20,004 nt of DNA, from the NCBI GenBank assembly GCA_036897485.1, contig JAYMTF010002027.1:1-20004 (forward strand). Direction: 5' to 3'. The DNA comes from Pelargonium nanum (lineage: Eukaryota > Streptophyta > Magnoliopsida > Geraniales > Geraniaceae). The notes beneath the pieces were generated by a model. The model was not told the origin of the DNA. It saw only the letters and a program-made list of their open reading frames with translations, and ran no database searches. Shown here one piece after another: positions 9,101 through 18,340 of the stretch; position 1 is the stretch's first letter, and every line of letters starts with the position of its first letter. Position numbers and translations under genes: made by a program.

Positions 9101-10146
9101 TTAAATTAATTGGGCATCGTTATGGGTTGAGTTACCAGGAAACAAAAGATTTGTGGGCTCAGGCCGACATTGATGGAAATGATGTTGTTGATTTCGAAGA
9201 ATTTAAGGTATACCGCACTTTTAGTTTCAAATTTTGTCCTAAATGGTCAATAGTGTAGTTGTGATCTATTTCATTTTGTCCATGCCAGTAAATAATCTGG
9301 AGTGTATTTAGAGGGTGTTTGGATTAGCTCATGAGCTGGTCAAACTAGCTCATGAGCACAAAATAGCTCTTTTTAGTGTTTGGTTACGATTAAAATAGCT
9401 CATAAGCACTTGCTGATGAGCTAAACTAAGAGCCGGTACCCCCAGCTACTGATTTTTCAGCCCATGAGCAGTTAAAAAAGAGTTATTTTGACCAAGTAAA
9501 AGACATTTATGGCCTTCTATCTTTCTTTTAATTACTCATATATTTATTCTATAATTCATTATATTGATTAACTTTAAAATTATTATAGCTATTTGTCTTT
9601 TTTAACTATAATTCATGTGTTAAAAAAAACTATAATTCATAGAGAAGTTAATCCAAACAATTAAACTGCTTCTTTTTTAAAATAGTTGAAGCACAAAACT
9701 GCTACGAATCTCTTCCTGATTATGAGCTATTTTTGATAAGTTATCCAAACACCCTCTCGTGTTCGCCAACCAAATTAGATCATCATTACAAGATAAACAG
9801 TGTGAGGAAGCAACATGTTAACTAAATTTTGCATTAACGATGCCCTCCACCACAATTTGTTTTAGATTGGTTTAGAGTCTAATTAGTAATTACTGTATGT
9901 TGACATTTGTGACAGAGGATGTGGGATTCAGAGCAAACAGAAGAGGGTTCGGATGAGAGCATGGAGGACGGCAAACAGAGCACAGAAGAAGAAGAAGCAC
10001 TTGGTTTTAAAGTGAAGGATGCAGTTCTTTCCCCACCTGAAGTGGAGCAAGGAATGTGGCCCGAGAACTACTCTCTTTCTGATCACGCCCGCCTCACTGT
10101 CGTGTTTTCACCAGTAAAGATTCAGTGTAATGAGCCAGTTTCATAG
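6127..10146 (+). CDS. Calcium-binding endonuclease/exonuclease/phosphatase protein
   Basis: Eleven coding exons: 6127-6129, 6256-6441, 6549-6653, 6789-6894, 7338-7561, 7648-7724, 7832-7946, 8068-8193, 8892-9002, 9100-9207 and 9916-10146. All introns are GT..AG, and the joined frame of 1,392 nt gives 463 aa. Catalytic EEP motifs are visible: FNILAP (N51), CLQE (metal-binding E99), NTHLLFPHD (H192), GDWN (D235, N237), VDFIW (D287) and SDH (442-444). A canonical EF-hand loop, DIDGNDVVDFEE (374-385), preceded by a degenerate one near 330-345, sits between D287 and SDH. The calcium module is therefore inserted within the phosphoesterase fold. This order matches, from memory, Arabidopsis At5g54130. 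EEP enzymes hydrolyse phosphodiester or phosphate-ester bonds; the substrate here is unknown. The N-terminus is less certain: exon 1 contributes only the ATG, and M40 (ATG at 6373, context accATGGct) is a plausible alternative start. Confidence 0.92.
8194..8891 (+). other. Intron 8 of the EEP gene, no embedded feature seen
   Basis: A 698-bp intron that starts gtaact and ends tttcag. It holds AT-rich sequence and no recognisable transposon or RNA gene. It separates the last pre-insert catalytic exon from the EF-hand exons. Confidence 0.6.
9310..9757. mobile_element. hAT-like MITE in EEP intron 10
   Basis: An insert of about 448 bp with terminal inverted repeats: left agagggtgtttggat (9310-9324) and the right end ending atccaaacaccctct at 9757. 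Inside both ends, short subterminal motifs of the agctcatgagc type recur in both orientations (for example 9326-9337 and 9351-9358, with tatgagctat near the right end). The GGGTGTTTGG terminus is common among dicot hAT-like MITEs. I found no convincing 8-bp target duplication, so the exact ends and superfamily stay open. The insert accounts for most of the 708-bp intron. Confidence 0.65.
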
Positions 10147-10290
10147 TTTATTCCTACATTGTTGTACATAAAAGTGAAAACTTTGTTACCAGTTCAGGGC
10201 AGCCTCAAGCCATTTTTGTTTTCAGGCAGAGGGAGAACTGAACTATGTATTATAATGTGAACTGTGAATGAAGCATGAACAAACTAATAA
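10147..10290 (+). other. 3' untranslated region of the EEP gene
   Basis: The sequence after the TAG stop contains gttgtacat, ttgtttt and the A/T-rich run tgtattataatgtg near 10245-10258. These resemble plant polyadenylation far- and near-upstream elements. The mRNA probably ends about 100-150 nt before the oppositely oriented tRNA gene. Confidence 0.45.
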
Positions 10291-10387
10291 GATTGATGAG
10301 TTTAATATTTTGATTACAAGAGTTAGGTGATAGAAAATAACACCGAACATTGATTACTTGAAAATTGTTGTTCTCGTCTGGGGTGAG

Positions 10388-10392
10388 AAAAA
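10388..10392 (-). terminator. Pol III terminator of tRNA-Met
   Basis: A TTTTT run on the minus strand lies three bases past the tRNA 3' end, the expected RNA polymerase III stop signal. Confidence 0.85.
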
Positions 10393-10395
10393 GTT

Positions 10396-10480
10396 TGGGG
10401 TGAGAGAGGCTCGAACTCTCGACCTCAGGATCACTCAGAAGCTATGAGACCTACGCGCTAGCCAACTGCGCCACCACCCC
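10396..10480 (-). tRNA. trnM-CAU: tRNA-Met(CAU), elongator, with 11-nt intron
   Basis: Reading the minus strand from 10480: acceptor GGGGTGG pairs with TCACCCC and discriminator A (10396). The D-arm is GCGC-AGTTGGCTA-GCGC. The anticodon loop is CTCATA/A with CAU. The T-arm is GAGAG-TTCGAGC-CTCTC. An 11-nt intron, GCTTCTGAGTG, interrupts position 37/38, as is usual for plant elongator tRNA-Met. The internal A-box (TGGCGCAGTTGG) and B-box (GTTCGAGCC) are intact. CCA is not encoded. The full complementarity of the stems argues for a working nuclear gene rather than a SINE relic. Confidence 0.96.
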
Positions 10481-11640
10481 ATTTGTAATGTTGAGGAAAT
10501 ACAAATGATTCAACTAATATTTTAATTTCTAAAAGGAGAACTTGTTTTACTTCTAATCTTGTGCTTGAAAAAATTTATAAGTAGGATTTTGAAGACAGGA
10601 AGGATATATATGTGCGGACGTGTGTGTACATATGCAGTGACAATATGTTCATATTTGACAAGAGACTCATAGAGTACGTGTTCAAATCACAAAAGTTTTT
10701 CAAGAACTCCGCGTGATGTAGTTTTTAATAACAAAAATTTCTCCAAACGCGAGAATCATTTAGTAGGTGTTGCCCTCAAAATCTATAAATCATATTACAG
10801 TACGAAGTCGACATGCGTACCGAAGGACTACCTCAGCATATTCAAATTTTATCTTAAGATTGCGCCCAAACTCAAAAGGGCACCCAAGCGTAAAATCAAT
10901 CACATATGTCTCGCGTCTACGAAAGTTGTTGATGCCGTGCTACTTTTACCACACGAGTCACTGAGTCTTCATACCAAGATTATTAATGAACCTAGAAATT
11001 CAAGTATGTACGAGAGGTAAAAGAAAGCACTGAATTTCAACCATGCACCCTAGGAGAGTATGCTTGTCAAGTCATGAGCTCATGATAGATCTCACATCTT
11101 CAACAACCATTCAAGGGCCGTAATGTCGTTGGTCATTGACTCATAGTTGTGAGTATATGTACTCTTCCCTTGGTATGAAGATGAAAACTCGTTCCTTACA
11201 TTCTTGACTTCTTTCTCTCTGGAGTTCACTAATTATAAATAAATATCATCGTGAGATCCTCTCTCCCTCGTGAGGTAATTTTTTTAGTACACCCAAATTT
11301 TCACTTAACGGCATGGCATGCTCTTCGTATTTTAGGATCCAAGACTCTGGTTCCATCCTTTAAAACCTAAACCAAGAACACAAACTAAAGACCATACATT
11401 TACAGATTTTATCCTAGCACATGGATCCCTTGTTTTAGGGACGAAAAAAACATCAAATTCTTGTAGGGTTAGTAATTTATGAATTATTAAGAACATCTTT
11501 ATGATAAACAAATATTTCTTAAATTTGTAACAACATATATTCAAGAGAATACAAGAAAAAATGCACAACACTAATTCTTCATTGATCTTTTCAGAAATTG
11601 AAACCAAAAACACTCATTTTGAAACATTGATGATATTATT
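10481..11640. other. Intergenic between tRNA-Met and the ARV1 3' end
   Basis: AT-rich DNA with no recognised gene. A perfect 12-bp inverted repeat (cttcataccaag at 10967-10978, cttggtatgaag at 11169-11180) brackets about 190 bp that has no other element features. Short open frames on both strands look random. Confidence 0.45.
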
Positions 11641-11668
11641 TAACGCCAAATTGAACTCGATCTCCATA

Positions 11669-11873
11669 TTTATTTAAACTGTGTCTACTTATCAACATGA
11701 TACGCAGCTGTCTCAGAAGGCTGATGAAAATTTCAGCATCTGCACTTCACAGTAACGTTTACACCACTCAAGGCCACTGAAACTGCCCTAACAGCGAAAT
11801 ATGGACACAATAAATTTAACAAAATACAAACTAATCGTGCTGTTTGTGCATACAATGAGCATTTGACATATAT
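11669..11873 (-). other. Probable 3' untranslated region of ARV1
   Basis: Downstream of the ARV1 stop on the minus strand, an AATAAA hexamer lies at 11669-11674, about 200 nt past the stop codon. The interval holds no further ARV1-like coding sequence. Confidence 0.45.
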
Positions 11874-14800
11874 CTAGAGCACTTTAGTCGCTAAAAACTT
11901 GGCAGCGTGTGCAATTAAGCAGACCCCTAAACATCTCTTCATGGCTGATTCTGTGTGTACTGTTTCACAAAAAATATTCTCATCAGGAGGTCTGGAAATA
12001 ACCATGAATAAAACAAAACTTATTCATCATCTAGCATCGCACAACATGCAAAATGATATGCTAGAGAAAATAAAGAAACAAGACAGCTGATTGATTTGTC
12101 CTCAAGAGCACAAAGCCGTGCCAGTAGAAACCCACAAGGTATTGAAAACAATAAGCCAATAAGATGGTTTTACTTGTTGAACTATGGTTATTGATTTTCC
12201 AACAATCACTAGAAAATTCAGCTAGATTAAGAACATAATACCAATTGTTTCCAATTAAGGTCAGAATTAAGAACTGAAGGCTTAAGAGAAGGAGGATGAG
12301 TGAGATGAGCAACAAAATCACCGATTTAGGCTATGAAAGCAATAGATTATGCAATTTGCTGAAGAAACTGGTAATGAAATAGTCCTCAAAATCACAATTT
12401 GAAATTGACATGATAGTGTAAATCAACTTTGAAAGTAGATCAAAGGCTATAAACAACAAGAATTGATGCAAAGATGCTAAAAATAACTGTCTGCAAAACC
12501 TCACCAATGCATGAAGGACAATAGCGTCATGTCACGTGTGGCAGGATACAGTGGCATGTAGGGGTGCTCAGGTTACGATTTCTTGGAATTTTGGCGATTG
12601 GCAAGTGATAGGGCCGACATTCAATGACAAAGGGATGAAAATGTGGCAAAAAATTCCAAAGCAAGCAGAATATATATGCTGACAGTTCTTGTGACATTGG
12701 CTTCGCAATGGGCTTCTATGTTTTAGGTGTTCAACACCATCTAAATCCTATAGAAGCGGATAAGGGTGGCATTTCTTATTCACGAGTCAAGTTCATTTCT
12801 TTTTAAAAGTTAAATATTCTGTTAAATAGGTTAACCTGAACACAATCTGATTAATGGGTTGAGACACATGACATGAATATGACCCATTAAATAAATGGGT
12901 TCGGTTTAACATGACAAAACCATTAACACATGACCTATTTAATTTATGTGAGTTGTGAAAAGGTTGAGAGATGAGTCATGTTATTCACAATGGGTAAAAC
13001 CCAATTCAAAGTACAAATAGAATCAATCAAGATTAATCAAGGATCTCAATCAAATATCCTAAGAATCAGCTCAATATAAATAAACAAAGATCCCTAAACA
13101 AGTATTTATAATTTATCAATCTTTTATCTCCTGGTCTGTTGCCGCTCTAACAACGACTATTTCTTAATTTCTAGCCACTTTATATAGTTTGTCCTCAAGA
13201 AAATATAGCCTTTTAGAAGAGGCAGTATTGACTTGCTAGCATCACAAAGGTGAATTTCATCTTCAATTGCAGAACATCAACTCATCAAGAATGTGCAAGA
13301 TGAACAGTGGTGGTCAGCAACTGTCGAAGAGTTTTCCCACGGCGGATGGAGGTGGAGATGGAGTTGTCGAACTTTCTAGGTTATAACAATGGTGAGAAGT
13401 CAATCATGCTGGTGCTACCTGATTATTGGTTGGACACTAGGAGGGGAACCACTGGACCTCTGCCAGAAATCAAAACACTTTGGTTGTTGAGGGTTTGGCA
13501 CCGCCGTCATGGAGGCAGCAGTGTCAGGCAACACAAGAGATTCAGAAGCCTCAAGAAGTAGGCTCTGATACCATGTGAAATAGTTTAGAGGTGAGTTGTG
13601 ATATTCACAATGGGTCAATCAAGATCAATACGAGATCTCAATCAAAACTCTTAAGAATCAGCTCAATATAGATAAAAACAAGATACCTAATTATGTGCTA
13701 ATCAATCTTTAATCTCTCGATTTCCTGTCACTCTTACAGCCACTATTTCGTAATTTCCAGCCACTCTAACATGAGTCATTATTGACACTATAAGTTTGAA
13801 TTACTATTTTGTCCCTAAATGGGTTTTCGAATGAGTTACATGACTCATTTAATTAAACATGTTCCACATAAACACAGCACGATTGACTAAACGAGTGGCG
13901 GCGAGGAATCTGACATCGTTTTGAAGAGGTGGCTGGATGGCACTCTCTAACCACTTATTTGTGACCAGATTTGAAGAAAGCTCCTAAAAAATAACTGAAT
14001 GTGGTAGATCTAGTTCCAACCTTTACTATTGAACTCCTTGTGCTTTCTACAGTGGTTCAGATACCATGTAGAGTTATCAAAGAAAAGTTTTTTCACTTTT
14101 ATTAACATTCGGACAAGCCTATTTATACAAAACTACACAATCTACAAAAGGGAAGAGTTAGACAACTTTCCAAGATGATAGCCTAATGAACAGCCATTGA
14201 ATCCCTAATTTATAGCCATTATATCTTCTATTTGTCAACTACATGTACTGATTCTAACACTGGGCAGTCTAAATAACCAAGGCAATACATGAAAAAAGAA
14301 AACCAAGAGAGAATAGACTTTAATTTTTAATCCTCATATACCAGGTTGTCAAATTCTTATTATACTATTGTTGGTATTTATAACAATCCACTTGATCAAC
14401 TTAACCGCACAAGATCCTTCACTTATACTGTAGACAGATATATTTAGCTCGGTTATGAATTATACATAATCTTTGCGCTCGCACTGCGCATTTAGTCCCT
14501 AATGCTCTATCTATAATCTTTGTATCTTGGTCTATACAGGAAATTGAGTAATGAACTTTCTAATTTTTTCATGTTCTAACAGCAATGAGCTCATGATCTC
14601 AACAGGACAAATATGATGCTTAAACCTTGGGACAATACTGATTTCTAAATAAAAGTTTCAGATTTAAACCATGGCAACTAGATACAAAAAGAGGCAAGAT
14701 ATGAAAGTTATTGTTCAATTTGTAATTAATGACAATAATGATATTCATTTTCTTCAAAGAAAAATATAAATCTAATTATCTGACCTTTTAGCGCCACTGT

Positions 14801-17180
14801 GTTGGATGACAAAACAAATAAATCAACAAAGAAAATTACAGAAGATGGGAATTCCCAGACCTGTAGATTAAAGACACAAATAGTTAAGGCAATTCATAAC
14901 AGACTGCACTGAAAAAATGACAGCCTGAAAAATAAAACTGTGTAATTTAATTATGAAGTAAATTTAATGTCTAGAGACAAAGAGAGCATACCATCATGGC
15001 AATAAGAAAAATCTTGAAGTAGCTCGAAATAAGGATTGCAAGCAAAAGCTCTCTAAACCTGTATGTAACCCAAAAAAAAAAAACAAATAAGTACCTTCTT
15101 TAATAGAAACCAAATTCAGAATAAGTTGCATAATAAATTCTTTAACAGAATCCAAACGTGCCACTTGTATACATAAATATTAGCTTCATCCAACTACTTA
15201 AGAATGAGTGTAGTCTTCAAATTAAGCCTCAAATATGCCACCCTTCAGAAAGATAGGCCATCAATTCGGTTGCACACAGTTCAGAAAGATTGCAGAGCAG
15301 CAATTTGGTTTCACATTTAGAGAGTTAAAAAAAGGTCCGGTAGAGATCTTATCTAGGCATTGGCTACTGTATGCAGCTTCAAGAGCGATGAAAGCCTACT
15401 ACTTGCTGATATAAACTTCTCTTTGACTAGTTCTAGTTTTCTTTTCTCCCATATGTTTTGCTTAGCCTCAGTGTATTAACATACTACATTTCTGAATGTT
15501 CAGGTCTATGGACATCGTAGGACTGGTAACTCTAACTAACAAATTAAAAAAGAAAATGTAAGAGAAAATAATTAGATAGAAAGACAAAACTAGTATTTTT
15601 AAAAAGATTTAAAATTTGCTCGTAAAGTCTAATAGCATTTAGAAAGGCTGAAATTTAAGGGTGGTTGTCACAAAGTGAGTGCTCAAAGCAGTCATTTAAA
15701 ACTTGTGTCAAGTTCAGGGCATTATGTGCAAGTACCCCTAAATATACTAGCAAATGACTAAGTCATATCGAAACCCTTCTCAATTTTTGAAGCCTATGGC
15801 ATACTACCTCTTAGAAAGGAATTGACAGTCATCAAGCACCTCGTTGCAATATCCTCTCTTAAAGCTAAAACTAATCTATGGTTAACTTTAGAAACAAGCC
15901 AATATTGTAAGCAATAAAAATTGGGCTCACAATTCTGCCTCCACAAATCTGCATTAATCATTATCATGCAAAAAACATTTTTGAAAAAGCCTTCCCATAT
16001 TATGAAATACCAAAAGCGACTTCAGTGACTATCTTGTAACCCATAACATTATAATAGATTTGTACACCTGAGAAGTATGTTCAAGACAGCAATGAGCTTT
16101 AAGATTAAAGGTACTGTAAATGCTTACCTAGATACTCCAGCTGACGTATTCAGAAAAATCTTCATGGCAACAAGAAAAGTAAAACAAAATACAAGGTTTC
16201 CTACCAAAACATCTGCTGACACCTACAATTGACATTCACAAACCAGTTTGTCTTACTATGAAAATATGGAAATTTTATTTAGGCTTCAAACTGCAAAATA
16301 AATGCACAAACCTTCCAACATTTCCAAACCGTTGAAGAGATGTTTAAGGACGAACCCCACTCCTCCTCACTTCTTCTCAAGATCAAGCTTCTGTCTATGA
16401 TTGTTAAGGCACTCAAAGAATTCATTAACAAGTTAACAAAACTAATTACACAGGCTAGAGGTTCATACAAGAGTATCCTCTTGATTAAATATGGATACAA
16501 GCATCCAAAAGAAGAAAACCAAGTGCTGCCTTCCACAACAAACCCTGCAAAGTTGTGATAATACCAACCCCATGTTAGAAGCAAAACAATTACAAGCTTT
16601 CCACATACAAAAATAGAAGAAATAACTCTAACAAGCAATTATAATCCGAATTAAAATTGTAACCACACAAACGGGTCCCTATTAGCAAAACAGTATATAT
16701 GAACCAATATTAAAAATCAAGCTGAAATTAAAGTAAAACTCTGAGAACGTCATACCTCAAAATTCACAGTATCTTGATGAAGCACATTATAGAGCAAGTG
16801 CCGATATGCTTTAGGTTTGTGCAGAATCAAATCAATGAGAAGAATCTAAAACAAAGATTCACCAACCATCACAAGGGTATCCGAATTTCCCAATAGAGAA
16901 TTAAATTACAAGTTATTGAGCATCACTCACCATGATTTCACACTCAATGTACTCGTCTGCAACAGCTTTGCAATTCCCCTAGTAGAGCAAAAGTTTCAAA
17001 CTTTTTCATCAAAACTATCAGAAACTGCAGAAAGCAATGGAAGGGTTTGGGAGAGAATTGGAAATTGAAGTGAATGCTTACGCATTTCATGAGTCTGATA
17101 TTTCCGGGTGAGTACTGAACGTACAGTGTTTTGATCCCAAACCCACACTGCACGCATCTCAGCTCCATTGGCGCAGACAT
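11874..17180 (-). CDS. ARV1: ARV1 sterol/lipid homeostasis protein
   Basis: Nine exons on the minus strand: 17180-17082, 16978-16931, 16845-16756, 16544-16499, 16394-16312, 16222-16128, 15058-14992, 14860-14785 and 11959-11874. All introns are GT..AG, and the joined 690 nt give 229 aa. The N-terminus carries the ARV1 homology domain: zinc-binding cysteines C9, C12, C33 and C36 (CVQC...CGNC), then QYSPGNIRLMKC and ADEYIECE, then the LIDLILHKPKAYRHLLYN block. Hydrophobic segments follow near 80-95, 127-146, 158-180 and 184-200, fitting an ER multi-pass protein. From memory it aligns closely with Arabidopsis ARV1/ARV2, which are linked to sterol trafficking and ER lipid balance. The C-terminus (ending KFLATKVL) is shorter than in Arabidopsis ARV1. 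M5 is an alternative start. For exon 5, the donor AAG|GTTTGT was preferred over an earlier ACG|GTTTGG because it keeps the alignment. Confidence 0.9.
12769..13900. mobile_element. Older decayed repeat split by the TRIM
   Basis: Sequence on both sides of the TRIM carries the same flavour of repeat: gggtggcatttcttattcacg, atgacccattaaataaatgg and gacctatttaattt on the left; atgactcatttaattaaac and acagcacgattgac on the right. These resemble a common dispersed plant repeat rich in atgggtca/gacccat motifs. The TRIM appears nested within it. Its outer right end is not identifiable, so the boundaries are approximate. Confidence 0.4.
12954..13771 (-). mobile_element. Complete TRIM retrotransposon in ARV1 intron 8
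   Basis: Two direct terminal repeats (12954 to about 13185, 232 bp; 13574-13771, 198 bp) share long similar tracts such as aagaatcagctcaatata and a ccactattt-type tail. On the minus strand the 5' LTR runs TGTTAGAGTGGC...TTTCACA. It is followed directly by the primer-binding site TGGTATCAGAGCC (13573-13561), complementary to the 3' end of initiator tRNA-Met. Five-base target duplications tgagt flank the element (12949-12953 and 13772-13776). The internal region is only about 390 bp and encodes no reverse transcriptase, so this is a terminal-repeat retrotransposon in miniature, dependent on enzymes supplied elsewhere. A purine-rich tract TTGAGGACAA precedes the 3' LTR. The 3' LTR edge is mutated, and the LTRs differ in length, so the insertion is old. 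Confidence 0.85.
14054..14259 (-). mobile_element. Solitary LTR with primer-binding site, truncated retroelement
   Basis: On the minus strand an LTR of 193 bp runs from TGTTAGAATCAG (14259) to CTCTACA (14067). It is followed directly by TGGTATCTGAACC (14066-14054), a one- or two-base variant of the tRNA-iMet primer-binding site. A TATA-like element (TATAAATAGG on the minus strand, near 14117-14126) lies inside the LTR. I find no matching 3' LTR to its left, so only the 5' LTR, the primer site and perhaps some internal sequence remain. It has the same orientation and general LTR ends as the neighbouring TRIM but a different LTR body. Confidence 0.65.
15059..16127 (-). other. Intron 6 of ARV1, no embedded element defined
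   Basis: A 1,069-bp intron with AT-rich sequence. I see no clear transposon ends, RNA genes or extra ARV1-like exon in it. Confidence 0.5.
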
Positions 17181-17255
17181 AGAAAGAAACCAGCAGTAAC
17201 AGGGGTTGGTTTTGTTACAGTCGAAAAGGCGGCGAAATTTGTAAGCTCGAAAATT

Positions 17256-17306
17256 TCAGCGTGTCCGTTGATTCAGATTGCTGCAGCTGTGTGTCCATGA
17301 ATCCAT
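17256..17306 (-). CDS. Possible 16-codon upstream ORF of ARV1
   Basis: On the minus strand an ATG at 17306 opens a 16-residue frame (MDSWTHSCSNLNQRTR) that ends at TGA 75 bases before the ARV1 start codon. It would matter only if transcription starts upstream of 17306, which the sequence does not prove. If transcribed, it could reduce ARV1 translation. There is no conservation evidence. Confidence 0.25.
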   Translation of the reverse strand: MDSWTHSCSNLNQRTR

Positions 17307-17329
17307 GTTCTTAAGACCGTCAAAATGAC

Positions 17330-18340
17330 GAGAGCAGTATTGGCCGACCAAGTTAGTATAGCTATTTTTCTTCTTTTTTTCAGGCTCAATTGAAAGATTG
17401 GTTTAAGTTCATAGCCTAGGTTTTAATTTCATTAAGAAGCCATCTCTCAGAACTGTCACTGTAGTAAGTGCACCAAAACAAAACAAAACAAAACAAAAAC
17501 AAAAGAATGAATAACAGAGTAGGAAAAAAATATGAACACAGAAGCAGTAGCAAATTACATGAAGGAACAGAGAGATTTACAGGAAACAATGTTCATTATT
17601 TCAATTACAGTTGTAGTCCTAGTTGTGCCGATATAGAATAAGCTATGGAACTCAATTAGCAGACAATCTTTAGCATTTATTTATAAATTCAACCATTCCC
17701 ATAGTAACAATGGGGTACTTGATAAGGAAATTAGGGTTTGACATATCTATTAAGGGAACGTTTCTTGATTCTTATTATGATAAGGACAATTCTCAGTACA
17801 ATTTCAGATTCTACACGCAATCACTAGGCAACTGCACACTCATTTCTTACACCTGAAAATCAAGCTCTAAATCCCTAAAACTCATATCTAAAACCTGAAA
17901 TCCCAAAAATTTCAAAATACAAATCCCCCTAATTTTCACATCCAACACCATTTTTGACATTGAATTTATGGAGAGAATAATAGAAAGTGAGAGGAGAGGA
18001 GAGAAAATACCTAACTCGCATTGGCGGAGTTGGTGCAGACGAGATGAGGAGCGTTGCAGCGAGGAGCGATGTCAGTGCAGAGAGCACTAGGGTTGAGAGA
18101 GAAAACGAGAAGAAAATGAGAATAGGGGTTAGGGCTTAGAGCATAAAAATGAGAAGAAGAGCTTGTTTGGCAAAATGGCAATGGTCAATTGTACACGTAA
18201 AATGAGATCATTCCATTTCTTGCTTACTGATATCGAAATGGAGGAGGAAGAAGAGGTGAGTGTGCTGGTGTAGGTGGAGTTGAAGACCAAGCATACAACA
18301 ACAACAACAAGATTGGTGTAAATGGGTGAGGAATACGAGG
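17330..18340. other. Upstream region of ARV1; possible noncoding first exon
   Basis: A pentanucleotide microsatellite (aaaac)n lies at 17476-17505. At about 18012-18140 the minus strand is CT-rich and less AT-rich than its surroundings, and it ends GAGTTAG|GTATTTTC, a good splice donor. This could be an untranslated first exon of ARV1 or of another transcript. I see no convincing coding content, so I do not extend the gene. Confidence 0.3.

Noticed and set aside
12061..12321. Hydrophobic 86-residue minus-strand frame as an extra ARV1 membrane exon
   Set aside because: It lies inside intron 8, lacks suitable splice sites in phase and does not resemble any ARV1 segment.
13307..13618. Open frames on both strands within the TRIM internal region as a host gene
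   Set aside because: They lie between the two LTRs and overlap the primer-binding site, so they are element sequence, at most a gag vestige.
16330..16394. Earlier donor ACG|GTTTGG for ARV1 exon 5
   Set aside because: It is in frame but drops six residues (VWKCWK) that align with the homologous stretch. The donor AAG|GTTTGT at 16312/16311 is also a better consensus.
16279..16638. A continuous 119-residue minus-strand protein
   Set aside because: It reads through an ARV1 intron. ARV1 exon 5 and part of the intron 4 sequence explain it, and exon 4 is in a different frame.
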